From assembly GCA_016786585.1 (NCBI GenBank), contig JAEUUI010000024.1, positions 124,001 through 188,000 of the forward strand: a stretch of 64,000 nt of DNA, read 5' to 3'. Below, in pieces: positions 42,761-51,641 of the stretch (its first letter is position 1; each line of letters begins with the position of its first letter). A model generated the notes under the pieces. That model did not search any database, was not told where the DNA came from, and was given only the letters and a program-made list of their open reading frames with translations. The stretch comes from Cyclobacteriaceae bacterium. Lineage in GTDB: Bacteria; Bacteroidota; Bacteroidia; Cytophagales; Cyclobacteriaceae. A program made the translations under genes and the position numbers.

Positions 42761-44014
42761 TTACCCTTTCGTCACCGAAACGAGCTCTTCCTTGCGGTAA
42801 AATCCGCTGTCGAGCTTCGATTTTAGCGCAGAAAACGCGTTTAGTGTCCGTTCAACGTCTTCCAGCGTATGAGCGGCTGTAGGGATAATTCTGAACATAA
42901 TTACGTCTTTTGGCACCACCGGATAGATCACAACCGAGCAGAAAATGCCGTAATTCTCCCGTAAATCCATCGCCATATTGGCCGCTTCGCCTACCCCGCC
43001 TTTAAACAATACTGGCGTTGGCGGTGTCTGCGTTTCGTTAATCGCGAAGCCTCTTTCCTTCAGGCCTGACTTGATGGCCTTCATGATCATCTTCAGATTT
43101 GAGCGCAATTCAGGATGCTTTTTAACGAGTTCCAAACGCTTCAACCCGCCGATTACCAATGGCATTGGTAGTGATTTCGCATAGATCTGCGAACGCATGG
43201 TATAACGGAGGAATTTCAGGATGTTTTTGTCGCCCGCTACAAATGCACCAATGCTTGCCATTGATTTTGCAAACGTTGAGAAGTATAAATCAACCTGATC
43301 CTGTACGCCAAGCTCCTCGCCTACGCCAGCACCGGTTGCTCCCATCGTTCCGAAACCATGCGCATCATCGACAAACAAGCGGAAATTGTATTTCTTCTTT
43401 AATTCAGCAACACCTTTCAGGTCGCCCATGTTACCCGACATACCGAAAACACCTTCCGTAATTACCAGGATACCGCCACCGGTTTCATTGGCAAGTTTGG
43501 TAGCACGCTCGAGTTGTTTCTCGAGGCTGTCCATGTCGTTGTGCGCATATACAAAACGCTTACCCATGTGCAAACGAACACCATCAATGATACAGGCATG
43601 CGATTCAGCATCATAAACAATCACGTCCTTACGGTTTACGATGGCGTCAATGATCGAGATCACGCCCTGGTAGCCGAAGTTCAGCAACATAGCATCTTCT
43701 TTCTTCACGAAAGCCGCCAGTTCCTTTTCAAGCTGAACATGGTATTTAGAGTTACCGGACATCATGCGGGCACCCATCGGGTAACCTAATCCAAATTCCG
43801 CTGCAGCATCAGCATCCGCCTTGCGTACTTCCGGGTGATTGGCAAGACCCAGGTAGTTGTTCAAGCTCCAGTTCAGCACCTTTTTGCCATTGAAAATCAT
43901 GTGCGGCCCGATTTCGCCTTCCAGCTTGGGGAAGAAGAAATAATCGTCCGGGAGGTGTGAATATTTGGCCAGCGGACCGGCTTCCATTTTGAGCTTCTCG
44001 AATAAATCTACCAT
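42761..44014 (-). CDS. Alpha-oxoamine synthase (probably serine palmitoyltransferase)
   Basis: PLP-dependent enzyme of 417 residues that joins an amino acid with an acyl-CoA. The family signatures are VLNWSLNNYLGLANHPEVRK at 46-65, DDAHG at 216-220 (Asp217, PLP nitrogen) and the PLP lysine Lys250 in STFAKSMASIG. Bacteroidota make sphingolipids with such an enzyme, and the neighbouring hydroxylase fits a lipid role, so serine palmitoyltransferase is the likely function; 2-amino-3-ketobutyrate CoA ligase or another alpha-oxoamine synthase cannot be excluded without substrate evidence. A good promoter lies directly upstream. Confidence 0.85.
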   Translation of the reverse strand: MVDLFEKLKMEAGPLAKYSHLPDDYFFFPKLEGEIGPHMIFNGKKVLNWSLNNYLGLANHPEVRKADADAAAEFGLGYPMGARMMSGNSKYHVQLEKELAAFVKKEDAMLLNFGYQGVISIIDAIVNRKDVIVYDAESHACIIDGVRLHMGKRFVYAHNDMDSLEKQLERATKLANETGGGILVITEGVFGMSGNMGDLKGVAELKKKYNFRLFVDDAHGFGTMGATGAGVGEELGVQDQVDLYFSTFAKSMASIGAFVAGDKNILKFLRYTMRSQIYAKSLPMPLVIGGLKRLELVKKHPELRSNLKMIMKAIKSGLKERGFAINETQTPPTPVLFKGGVGEAANMAMDLRENYGIFCSVVIYPVVPKDVIMFRIIPTAAHTLEDVERTLNAFSALKSKLDSGFYRKEELVSVTKG

Positions 44015-44051
44015 GGGTAAAATTGATTAAAGTCTGTTGTAAAATTTGCTG

Positions 44052-44080
44052 CAAAAATAACCAAAAAAAGGGAGTTTCAA
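44052..44080 (-). promoter_or_regulatory. Bacteroidota-type promoter for the alpha-oxoamine synthase gene
   Basis: On the minus strand: TTG at 44080-44078, an 18-base spacer, then TATTTTTG at 44059-44052, an exact match to TAnnTTTG. Transcription would start near 44046, a 30-base leader before the ATG at 44014. Confidence 0.6.
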
Positions 44081-44213
44081 GAGATCGTTTTCGTATCAAA
44101 AACGAGACGTTTACCCCCACCCTTAAACGTGCTTCAAAACCGGAAATTTCCGAATTTGCAATCGCACTGCAACCGTTTTAATTGATTAGCATTGCACTTT
44201 CAGCCCGCTGCCT

Positions 44214-45707
44214 ATGCCTCAAATCAAAAAGATATTAGTTGCCAATCGCGGAGAGATCGCTTTGCGTGTCATGCGCAGCGCGAAAGAAATGGGAATAAAA
44301 ACCGTTGCCGTTTACAGCGAAGCCGATCGCGAAGCGCTGCACGTACGGTTTGCCGATGAAGCTGTATTCATCGGGGCTCCGGCTTCATCGGAATCATACC
44401 TCAGGATCGATAAAATCATTGATGCGGCCCGCAAAACAGGCGCGCAGGCTATTCATCCCGGTTACGGATTTTTATCGGAAAACGAAGATTTCTCGCAGGC
44501 GGTAGACGATGCGGGAATGATATTTATTGGCCCCTCACCAAAGTCGATCGAAGTGATGGGAAGCAAGCTGGCAGCAAAAGAGGCTGTTGCCAAGTTTAAC
44601 GTACCGTTGGTTCCGGGTACATCCGAACCCATTGACGACATCAACAAAGCAAAGAAGATCGCCAAAGACATTGGCTATCCCATCCTGATCAAGGCAAGTG
44701 CCGGTGGTGGCGGAAAAGGTATGCGCATCGTTGAAAACGAAAACGAGTTCCAGGAACAAATGGAGCGCGCGGTGAGTGAAGCAACGTCTGCCTTTGGCGA
44801 TGGCTCTGTATTCATTGAAAAATATGTTACCAAGCCACGACACATCGAATTTCAGATTTTCGGCGACAAGCATGGAAACGTGATTCATTTTTTCGAACGC
44901 GAATGTTCCATCCAGCGCAGGCACCAGAAGGTTGTCGAAGAAGCTCCCTCCTCCGTCCTCACGCCTGACATTCGCAAACGCATGGGCGAAGCTGCTATCA
45001 ACGTGGCCAAGTCGTGCGGATATTACGGTGCCGGAACAGTTGAGTTTATTTTAGATGACAGTTTGAATTTCTATTTCCTGGAGATGAACACGCGCCTCCA
45101 GGTGGAGCATCCCGTTACGGAAATGATTACGGGTATCGACCTGGTGAAATTACAAATCAGCGTTGCGCAAGGAGAAAAGCTACCATTCAAACAGGAAGAT
45201 CTGAAGATTCATGGGCACGCTGTTGAGGTTCGCGTATACGCGGAAGATCCTTCCAATAACTTCCTTCCGGATATCGGAACCCTGCAAACGTACAAGCGCC
45301 CACAGGGCAACGGCATTCGTGTAGATGATGGTTTCGAACAGGGAATGTCGATCCCGTTCTATTACGATCCGATGATCGCCAAGCTGATTTGTCATGCCGA
45401 AACCCGCGAAATGGCCATTGAGAAAACGATTCGTGCCATTCAGGAATATGAAATAACCGGACTGGAAACGACACTGGGCTTCTGTAACTTTGTGATGCAT
45501 CACGAAGCTTTCCGCAGCGGAAAGTTCGATACCGGATTTGTTGGAAAATATTTTAAACCGGAGGTGTTAACCGCCACACCGGACCCAGCGGAAGAGGAAC
45601 TTGCAGCCGCGCTCAGTGCGCACATTCTGGCAACACCAACGAGCACACATGCTGCAACGCAGCACGAGATCGTTCCAGTTAGCAAATGGAAAAAGAACAG
45701 AATATGA
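44214..45707 (+). CDS. accC: Biotin carboxylase subunit (acyl-CoA carboxylase)
   Basis: ATP-grasp enzyme that carboxylates biotin. Length 497. Motifs: N-terminal KKILVANRGEIALRVMRSAK (5-24), the glycine-rich ATP loop IKASAGGGGKGMR (about 160-172), HIEFQIFGDKHG, and the catalytic EMNTRLQVEHPVTEMITGID. A C-terminal extension beyond the usual 450 residues (about 455-497, Ala/Thr-rich) has no biotin-attachment motif. The gene has no accB next to it, so the biotin carrier and transferase subunits must be encoded elsewhere; the extension makes this a candidate for a propionyl-CoA or other acyl-CoA carboxylase rather than the fatty-acid-synthesis enzyme. The intergenic region 45708-45773 holds an imperfect hairpin. 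Confidence 0.9.
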   Translation: MPQIKKILVANRGEIALRVMRSAKEMGIKTVAVYSEADREALHVRFADEAVFIGAPASSESYLRIDKIIDAARKTGAQAIHPGYGFLSENEDFSQAVDDAGMIFIGPSPKSIEVMGSKLAAKEAVAKFNVPLVPGTSEPIDDINKAKKIAKDIGYPILIKASAGGGGKGMRIVENENEFQEQMERAVSEATSAFGDGSVFIEKYVTKPRHIEFQIFGDKHGNVIHFFERECSIQRRHQKVVEEAPSSVLTPDIRKRMGEAAINVAKSCGYYGAGTVEFILDDSLNFYFLEMNTRLQVEHPVTEMITGIDLVKLQISVAQGEKLPFKQEDLKIHGHAVEVRVYAEDPSNNFLPDIGTLQTYKRPQGNGIRVDDGFEQGMSIPFYYDPMIAKLICHAETREMAIEKTIRAIQEYEITGLETTLGFCNFVMHHEAFRSGKFDTGFVGKYFKPEVLTATPDPAEEELAAALSAHILATPTSTHAATQHEIVPVSKWKKNRI

Positions 45708-45773
45708 TTTCGAATTCAAAATTTCGAATAATACTGTAGCGCAATTTTAAATTCTCAATTCGAAAATTGAATC

Positions 45774-47075
45774 ATGCCTGAAATTAAACCCCTTCGCGCC
45801 TGGCGCTACAATCAGAACCTGTCGACTGCGATTGATGATCTTACATCTCCCCTGTTCGATGTGGTTTCCGAAAAACAGCGTAAGGCACTTTATCAAAACC
45901 CCTACAACAGCATTCATTTATCTGTTCCGCAAGGTGTTGATGCTGCCAATCATGCCCATCACCTGCTCGACCAGTGGAAAGCCAGTGGCGTTATCGTGCA
46001 AGACAAACTGCCCGGCATTTATGTTTACTACCAGTACTTTACACTATACGGATCATCGAAAGAACTGTGCCGCAAGGGGTTCGTATGCAACATTCGCGTG
46101 CATGCCTGGGAAGATGACGTAATTCTGCGACACGAGAATACAATTCCCAAATCGGTTAACGACCGCATTGAGTTGCTTCGCAAAACCGAGTTAAACGTAA
46201 GCCCGACACACGGTCTATACACCGATGCTGCATTCGAGTTGGAAACTTATATGGACGAAGCAATCCGGAATCCGATTTACGAAGCGGAAGATTACCAGGG
46301 TGTGCGTGACGTACTGGCGGTGATTCACGATGCTGACGTCATTAAGAAGTTTATGAACGCGTTGGCAACCAAGCAGGTAATTCTGGCGGACGGTCATCAT
46401 CGCTATGAAGGCTCGCTGGTTCACATGCAGCAACAGCAAAAAGCAAATCCGAATCACACGGGCAATGAAGGATACAATTTTCACCTGATGTATCTCACCA
46501 ACACTGAGGCCGGAGATTTGCGCATCCTCCCCACCCATCGCCTGATTAAAGACTTGCCGAACTTCAGTGAAGATCAAATCCTTAAAAAACTTGAACATGA
46601 TTTTACGATTAAACCGGTTGAGGATGCCGACACGCTGAATGAAATCATTGCCGGTAAACCATGGGCGTTCGGATTGATGTTTAAAGAAAACGCTTACAAA
46701 CTCAGGTTGAAACCAGAGGCGCTTGCTACCATGAGCTGGCATTTCCCGGATGTGGTAAAAAAACTCGATCTGACGGTTATGCACTATTTCATCATTGAAA
46801 AGGCGCTTGGCATTCCCGGAAAGGATCAACGCAAATCAGAGAACATATTTTTCGATCGAAGTTTTTCCGATTGTCTCAAGCGTGTGCTTCAGGACGAAGC
46901 CCAACTGGCGATCATTACCAACGAGGTATCGATCGAAGACGTAAAAAATGTTTGTCACAGCGGTGCCACGATGCCGCAGAAATCCACGTATTTTTACCCG
47001 AAGGTTATTTGCGGATTTCTATTCGCGTCAATAAAAGAAGATGAGTTTTACACGCCCGCTTATTCTTGGATCTAG
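45774..47075 (+). CDS. DUF1015 family protein
   Basis: A 433-residue cytoplasmic protein with the DUF1015 layout. Its N-terminus starts MPEIKPLRAWRYN, includes the segment YQNPYNSIHLSVPQG, the histidine motif LADGHHRYEGSL (about 204-215), and a C-terminal part with KVICGFLFASIKEDEF. The family is conserved in bacteria and often linked to serine kinase activity (SerK-like), though that was shown for a few archaeal members only. The 3' end overlaps the start of maf by 35 bases, so the two are one operon. Confidence 0.85.
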   Translation: MPEIKPLRAWRYNQNLSTAIDDLTSPLFDVVSEKQRKALYQNPYNSIHLSVPQGVDAANHAHHLLDQWKASGVIVQDKLPGIYVYYQYFTLYGSSKELCRKGFVCNIRVHAWEDDVILRHENTIPKSVNDRIELLRKTELNVSPTHGLYTDAAFELETYMDEAIRNPIYEAEDYQGVRDVLAVIHDADVIKKFMNALATKQVILADGHHRYEGSLVHMQQQQKANPNHTGNEGYNFHLMYLTNTEAGDLRILPTHRLIKDLPNFSEDQILKKLEHDFTIKPVEDADTLNEIIAGKPWAFGLMFKENAYKLRLKPEALATMSWHFPDVVKKLDLTVMHYFIIEKALGIPGKDQRKSENIFFDRSFSDCLKRVLQDEAQLAIITNEVSIEDVKNVCHSGATMPQKSTYFYPKVICGFLFASIKEDEFYTPAYSWI

Positions 47076-47610
47076 CTCGCCCCGGAGACAATTTCTGATG
47101 CGGGAGGCTGGCTTTGCTTTTTCTGTTGAAAAGCCGGACGTAGACGAAGATTTTCCGCACGACCTGCCGGTGGAACAGGTTGCGAAATATCTGGCAACCA
47201 AGAAAGCGGAATACTTTCGAAGCACCATTAAAGATCAGGTGGTTGTTACCGCTGATACCGTGGTGATTATCAACAATTATATACTCAACAAACCGCAGGA
47301 TCGTACAGAGGCCATCAGCATGCTAAACGTACTGAACGGAGAAACTCATCTCGTGATGACCGGAGTTTGCATTCTTTCAGCTGAGAGAGAAGAAAGTTTT
47401 GACGACACCACCGAAGTAACCTTTAAAACGCTTTCGCAGCGTGAAATTGAATTTTACGTAGACAATTACAAACCGTTTGATAAAGCCGGAGCCTATGGCG
47501 CACAGGATTGGATCGGAATGGTTGCGATCGAAAAAATCAATGGATCATACTTTAATGTGATGGGGCTGCCGATCCATAAAGTTTACCAGCATTTAACCGG
47601 CTGGTCATGA
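47041..47610 (+). CDS. maf: Maf-type nucleoside triphosphate pyrophosphatase
   Basis: Hydrolyses non-canonical or pyrimidine nucleoside triphosphates to monophosphates, a house-cleaning activity in the cytoplasm. The phosphate-binding motif LGSSSPRRQFLMREAGF is at 9-25 and the catalytic Asp lies in VVTADTVVII. The closing QDWIGMVAIEKINGSYFNVM is typical. Length 189 is usual. The start ATG at 47041 lies inside the DUF1015 gene, a 35-base overlap, and its stop overlaps the start of the next gene (47607) by 4 bases, so DUF1015, maf and the CPBP gene are a tightly coupled operon. Confidence 0.92.
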   Translation: MSFTRPLILGSSSPRRQFLMREAGFAFSVEKPDVDEDFPHDLPVEQVAKYLATKKAEYFRSTIKDQVVVTADTVVIINNYILNKPQDRTEAISMLNVLNGETHLVMTGVCILSAEREESFDDTTEVTFKTLSQREIEFYVDNYKPFDKAGAYGAQDWIGMVAIEKINGSYFNVMGLPIHKVYQHLTGWS

Positions 47611-48551
47611 AGAAAATCTGGCAATTTCTTAAGAAACACGTCACGGTTGATTTCAATCCTGCGTACTACGGATTCATTGCCGTATTTCTGACCGTCAGTA
47701 TTTATTACAATTACAAGGTTGATTTTGAAGACAGCTTTCTCGACTACCAGGAAGGCTTTACCAAGTTCTTTTACTATTTCCTCACGAACATTTTTGCCTA
47801 CATCGTTCCGGTGTTCGCCTACGCATACTTCTCAAAGAACAGGACGTTTCTCACTTCTGCTGAGTTCTGGATAAAGAGTCTGATCGCGCTGGCGTTCTTA
47901 AGTTTTGACCGGTGTTCTTTCTTCATTGACGATTTGGCGGGTGAGTTGTTTCATCCGAGAATGTATCGGTGGAGCACGAAGATCTTCAACAATCTGTTAG
48001 GCATCTTCACCATGATGCTGCCTTTCTTCCTTTTATACAGCATGTATGATCGGGCAGAAAAGCATCTATATGGAATCGCTCCAAAAAAATTTGATGTTAA
48101 GCCATACTTCACGATGCTGGCCATCATGCTGCCATTAATTGTGGCCGCATCCTTCCTTCCCAGCTTTTTGAATCAATACCCCATGTACGAGTCTTCACGC
48201 GCGCACTTGCAAATGAATGTTCCGGAGTGGGTTACTGTTGCAGGCTACGAAATTTCGTACGCACTGAACTTCGTTTCGATTGAATTTTTCTTCCGCGGGT
48301 TTCTGGTAATCGGAATGATTTCAGTTCTTGGCCGTGGGTCAATCGTACCCATGGCGTGCGTATACTGTTTTCTTCACTTTGGGAAACCGATGGGTGAAGC
48401 CATCAGCTCAATCTTTGGTGGCTACATTTTAGGTGTAGTGGCATACGAGACTCGCGGAATCTGGGGCGGAGTAATTGTTCACGTAGGCATTGCGTGGATG
48501 ATGGAACTAGCTGCATTCATCCAGAAAGCTTTCCAGGATTCGAATAACTAA
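47607..48551 (+). CDS. CPBP/Abi family intramembrane protease-like protein
   Basis: A 314-residue membrane protein with seven or eight hydrophobic helices. The CPBP (type II CAAX prenyl endopeptidase) motifs are partly kept: IEFFFRGFLVIGM (about 226-238) corresponds to EExxxR with the first Glu replaced by Ile; VYCFLHFGKP matches the FxxxH motif; a later His is in GGVIVHVGIAWMMELA. With one of the two motif-1 glutamates missing, activity is uncertain. Members act as membrane proteases in export and immunity-like roles. The 3' end converges on ppa with only 7 bases between. Confidence 0.75.
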   Translation: MKKIWQFLKKHVTVDFNPAYYGFIAVFLTVSIYYNYKVDFEDSFLDYQEGFTKFFYYFLTNIFAYIVPVFAYAYFSKNRTFLTSAEFWIKSLIALAFLSFDRCSFFIDDLAGELFHPRMYRWSTKIFNNLLGIFTMMLPFFLLYSMYDRAEKHLYGIAPKKFDVKPYFTMLAIMLPLIVAASFLPSFLNQYPMYESSRAHLQMNVPEWVTVAGYEISYALNFVSIEFFFRGFLVIGMISVLGRGSIVPMACVYCFLHFGKPMGEAISSIFGGYILGVVAYETRGIWGGVIVHVGIAWMMELAAFIQKAFQDSNN

Positions 48552-48558
48552 TTTCCCG

Positions 48559-49095
48559 CTACTTCTTAAAGGTTTCTTTATAATACTGGATACTGCGTTC
48601 GATGATCGGGTACGCCTGCGCAGCGCCTAAAAAATCATCGACAACAACCTTTTTATTTTCAAGCGTTTTGTAGTTTTCAAAGAAGTGCTTTAGTTCAACT
48701 CTGAAGAACTCCGGCAACTCGCTCACATCGCGGATGTGGCTTACACTGGCATCCTGCTCAGCCACAGCAATGATTTTATCATCGGCTTCTCCCCGGTCGA
48801 TCATGCGCATAACGCCAATTACCTTTGACGGGATCAGGCAGCGCGGAACCACCGAAACCTGTGTAAGCACAACAATGTCGAGCGGGTCTTTATCCTCCCC
48901 GAGCGTCTGCGGAATGAACCCGTAATTCAGCGGGTAATACATGGAAGCATAAATCACGCGATCAAGCTTAATCAGGCCGCTTTCCTTGTCGATTTCATAC
49001 TTGGCGCGGGAGCCTTTTGGAATTTCGATGATAGCGTTCACGCGTTGCGGAACCTGATCGCCAATTCTTACTTCATGCCAGGGGTGCTGAACCAT
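48559..49095 (-). CDS. ppa: Inorganic pyrophosphatase
   Basis: Cytoplasmic Mg-dependent enzyme that splits pyrophosphate and pulls biosynthesis forward. The family signature with its Asp cluster is [13 protein letters not shown] (about 66-78), preceded by [12 protein letters not shown]. Length 178 is usual. The start codon ATG is at 49095-49093, 78 bases from the divergent glycosyltransferase start at 49174. It is convergent with the CPBP gene. Confidence 0.95.
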   Translation of the reverse strand: MVQHPWHEVRIGDQVPQRVNAIIEIPKGSRAKYEIDKESGLIKLDRVIYASMYYPLNYGFIPQTLGEDKDPLDIVVLTQVSVVPRCLIPSKVIGVMRMIDRGEADDKIIAVAEQDASVSHIRDVSELPEFFRVELKHFFENYKTLENKKVVVDDFLGAAQAYPIIERSIQYYKETFKK

Positions 49096-49160
49096 TTCGA
49101 TACGTGTTTATTCTTAAATTTATCAAAAAAACTTCAGGCATCAATTTCCGCTCAAACATC

Positions 49161-49168
49161 TATCTTTG
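49161..49168 (+). promoter_or_regulatory. -7 element immediately before the GT90-like gene
   Basis: TATCTTTG, exact TAnnTTTG. It ends only 5 bases before the ATG at 49174, so a transcript starting at the normal distance would have almost no leader. No TTG at the expected upstream distance. Confidence 0.4.
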
Positions 49169-49173
49169 GAAAC

Positions 49174-50154
49174 ATGCGACCCATCAGCAAACGCATTGAT
49201 ATCCGGGATAAGAACAGCAAGTTCCTGTACTACGTGAAAGTGCTCGGATGGCACCTGGTGCCCGGTATATTTTACCGGTCGAAGCTCCGTAAGAAAATTG
49301 ATCGGCTTAGTAACCTTTCAGAGACAGAACAAGCCTATGTAAAGTTCCGGGTTTCCTATTATAATAAACTCTCTCCATCACAAAAAATCGGTGATCACGC
49401 AACGCTCCTGAAAAACTTTAGCCTTCCGGAAAAGCAACGGGCTTACTATTTTGATACCCGTGAATACACCCGGTATTTTGATCCTTCGCTTAAGGCAAAT
49501 TTTCTGTTTGGCGACATTACGCGAGTTCCCGATGAACCATCCATCGTTAAGAGCAGGCCCATTCACGGCAACAATGAAAACTCCGTTATACTAAACCTCG
49601 ATAAGCTGAGGCATTTTAATTTCATTACCGATGATACCCGGTTTGAAGACAAGAAAAACATGCTGGTTGGCCGGGGAGTTGTGAAGCGCGAACATCGCAT
49701 CCGGTTCTATGAGATGTACTTTAATCACCCGATGTGTAACCTCGGGCAAATCAACACCAATAAAAACCCACACTGGGTTCGGGAGTTTCTAACGATCCGG
49801 GAGCACCTTGATTATAAATTCATTTTATGCCTCGAAGGAAATGACGTTGCTACCAATCTTAAATGGGTAATGTCATCCAATTCCCTGGCCGTAATGCCCA
49901 AGCCTAAGTTTGAGACATGGTTTATGGAAGGCACCTTAGTGGGCAACAAGCATTATGTTGAGATCAAAGATGATTATTCCGATCTCGAAGAACGACTGCA
50001 CTACTACATCAACAATCCGCATGAAGCAAATGAGATTATCCGGCATGCACATGCATATGTTGAACAATTCAAAAACAAACAACGTGAAGATTTAATCTCC
50101 CTCCTTGTGCTCGATACGTATTTCAAAAACACGGGTCAGAAAAAATCGCTTTGA
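49174..50154 (+). CDS. Glycosyltransferase family 90-like (CAP10/LpsA-type) protein
   Basis: A 326-residue protein resembling GT90/CAP10 enzymes: RPIHGNNENSVILNLDKLRH, then HRIRFYEMYFNHP, KFILCLEGNDVATNLKWVMS and SSNSLAVMPKPKFETWFMEG, closing with HYVEIKDDYSDLEERLHYYI. These transfer xylose or related sugars to glycans or to lipopolysaccharide in other organisms. The start was set at 49174: a longer open frame to 49045 overlaps ppa on the other strand and adds residues unlike the family. No signal peptide, so a cytoplasmic or membrane-associated role is expected. Confidence 0.8.
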   Translation: MRPISKRIDIRDKNSKFLYYVKVLGWHLVPGIFYRSKLRKKIDRLSNLSETEQAYVKFRVSYYNKLSPSQKIGDHATLLKNFSLPEKQRAYYFDTREYTRYFDPSLKANFLFGDITRVPDEPSIVKSRPIHGNNENSVILNLDKLRHFNFITDDTRFEDKKNMLVGRGVVKREHRIRFYEMYFNHPMCNLGQINTNKNPHWVREFLTIREHLDYKFILCLEGNDVATNLKWVMSSNSLAVMPKPKFETWFMEGTLVGNKHYVEIKDDYSDLEERLHYYINNPHEANEIIRHAHAYVEQFKNKQREDLISLLVLDTYFKNTGQKKSL

Positions 50155-50168
50155 TACTCCGTAAATAA

Positions 50169-50194
50169 AAAAGCCCCGCGTTGGCGAGGCTTTT
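50169..50194. terminator. Bidirectional terminator
   Basis: AAAAGCC / GGCTTTT stem extended after one mismatch by CGC / GCG, with a 4-base loop. It separates the GT90-like gene (+) from the membrane-fusion protein gene (-). Confidence 0.75.
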
Positions 50195-50210
50195 ATCGGA
50201 TCTCCTGCGG

Positions 50211-51620
50211 TTAGTCTTTCTTCTCCGCAGGTTTTTCTTCTTTCTTCGTTTCTTTCTTCTCAACCTGCCCGCTGATGCGCTCTCCGTCTTTCAGACGTTT
50301 TGAAACGACCAGGAACGGACCGGTCACAACCTGCGAACTGTCGCTCAAGCCTGACAGAATTTCGATATTGTCGTAATCACTGATACCGGTCTTAACCTCC
50401 ACCATTTTCGCTTTACCTCCTTCATTTACAAACACAACAACTTTATCCTTCTTCTTTTCTACCGGCTTTTGCTGCCCGTTATTAGCCTGCTGGTTGTTAT
50501 TGTTACCTGGTCCATTCTCTTCGCCTTCAGACTTGTTCTCATCTTCAGGATTTCGCGTAGTAACAGCCGATAATGGCACGGACATCACATTGGTTTTGCG
50601 ATTGGTTAGAATTTCAACACTGGCAGTCATTCCCGGGCGGAACGGATACCGGTTTCCTTTTGCTACGAGGTCTTTGTAGGACGAATTCAGGATTAAAATA
50701 CGAACCTCAAACTCAGTGATGGCATCCGCTGACGTCTTGTCTTTCGCGGTGTTGGCGATGTTGGTTACAATTCCTTTAAACTGTTTGCCTTCATTCGCGT
50801 ACGCGTCAACATCAATCATGGTTGTGTCGTTCAGATGAACCCGCACGATGTCGTTCTCATTCACGTTTACCCGCACTTCCATTTTACTCAAATCAGCAAT
50901 GCGCAGCATTTCGGTGCCCTGCATCTGTGCCGTACCCAATACGCGCTCACCCTTCTTAACGCTCAGCTTGGATACAATCCCGTGCATCGGAGCTGCTACG
51001 CTTGTAAGCCGGACGTTTTCACGAGCCTCGCGCACCGTGGCTTCGCTGCTTCGTACAATAAACTTTGACGCTTCCAGCGATTGTCTGGCCGATTTATAAT
51101 CATTCTCTGCGATGGTTTTGTTTTGTTGAGCGAGTTGCCAATCGGCTTCTGAAATTACGCGTTCGTTATGAAGTTTCTCCTGACGCTCATATTCCTGCAT
51201 CGCGCGTGTACGGGAAGCCTCTGCACGCGAAAGTGCTGCCTCTGCCGATACCACATTTGCCTTCTGCTGATTTAATGACGCTTCAGCGCGATCCAGCTGC
51301 GACAACCACGTATCAGGACGGATTTTAACCAGCATCTGATTTTTTCCAACTGAATCGCCTTCTTCGATCAACAACTCGCGAATCTCACCGGAAACTTCCG
51401 GCGCGATCTTAACTTCGATTACCGGCTGCACCGTACCGGAGGCACTTACCTTCTCAACAATGGTAGCGCGCTTAACTTTTGCCAGCTCAACTTCGAGTTC
51501 CTGGGGCTTTCCGATCCAGCCCTGCGACTTCCCGATAATCACGATAAGAAGCAGAACTACTAACGTTCCGATAAGCCAGTAAATAAACTTGTTTGATTTG
51601 CGTTTTTGAGTTGTTGCCAT
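50211..51620 (-). CDS. Periplasmic adaptor (membrane fusion) protein of an efflux system
   Basis: A 469-residue HlyD/RND-type adaptor. N-terminal membrane anchor about 11-31; a lipoyl/biotinyl-like domain begins SGTVQPVIEVKIAPEVSGEI; a long helical hairpin (about 100-200, Ala/Glu/Arg-rich) spans the periplasm; beta-barrel and membrane-proximal domains follow. A Gln/Asn-rich linker and a Lys/Glu-rich C-terminal tail (about 365-395 and 455-469) are unusual but common in this group. It is the last gene of sdaAB-tolC-adaptor and there is no permease gene in between or after, so the inner-membrane pump must be encoded elsewhere. Substrate unknown. Confidence 0.85.
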   Translation of the reverse strand: MATTQKRKSNKFIYWLIGTLVVLLLIVIIGKSQGWIGKPQELEVELAKVKRATIVEKVSASGTVQPVIEVKIAPEVSGEIRELLIEEGDSVGKNQMLVKIRPDTWLSQLDRAEASLNQQKANVVSAEAALSRAEASRTRAMQEYERQEKLHNERVISEADWQLAQQNKTIAENDYKSARQSLEASKFIVRSSEATVREARENVRLTSVAAPMHGIVSKLSVKKGERVLGTAQMQGTEMLRIADLSKMEVRVNVNENDIVRVHLNDTTMIDVDAYANEGKQFKGIVTNIANTAKDKTSADAITEFEVRILILNSSYKDLVAKGNRYPFRPGMTASVEILTNRKTNVMSVPLSAVTTRNPEDENKSEGEENGPGNNNNQQANNGQQKPVEKKKDKVVVFVNEGGKAKMVEVKTGISDYDNIEILSGLSDSSQVVTGPFLVVSKRLKDGERISGQVEKKETKKEEKPAEKKD

Positions 51621-51641
51621 TGATGCGTATGGTTAAGCTGA

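Noticed and set aside
49045-49173. N-terminal extension of the GT90-like gene
   Set aside because: It overlaps the ppa start on the other strand and adds residues that do not fit the family; an ATG at 49174 follows a -7 box.
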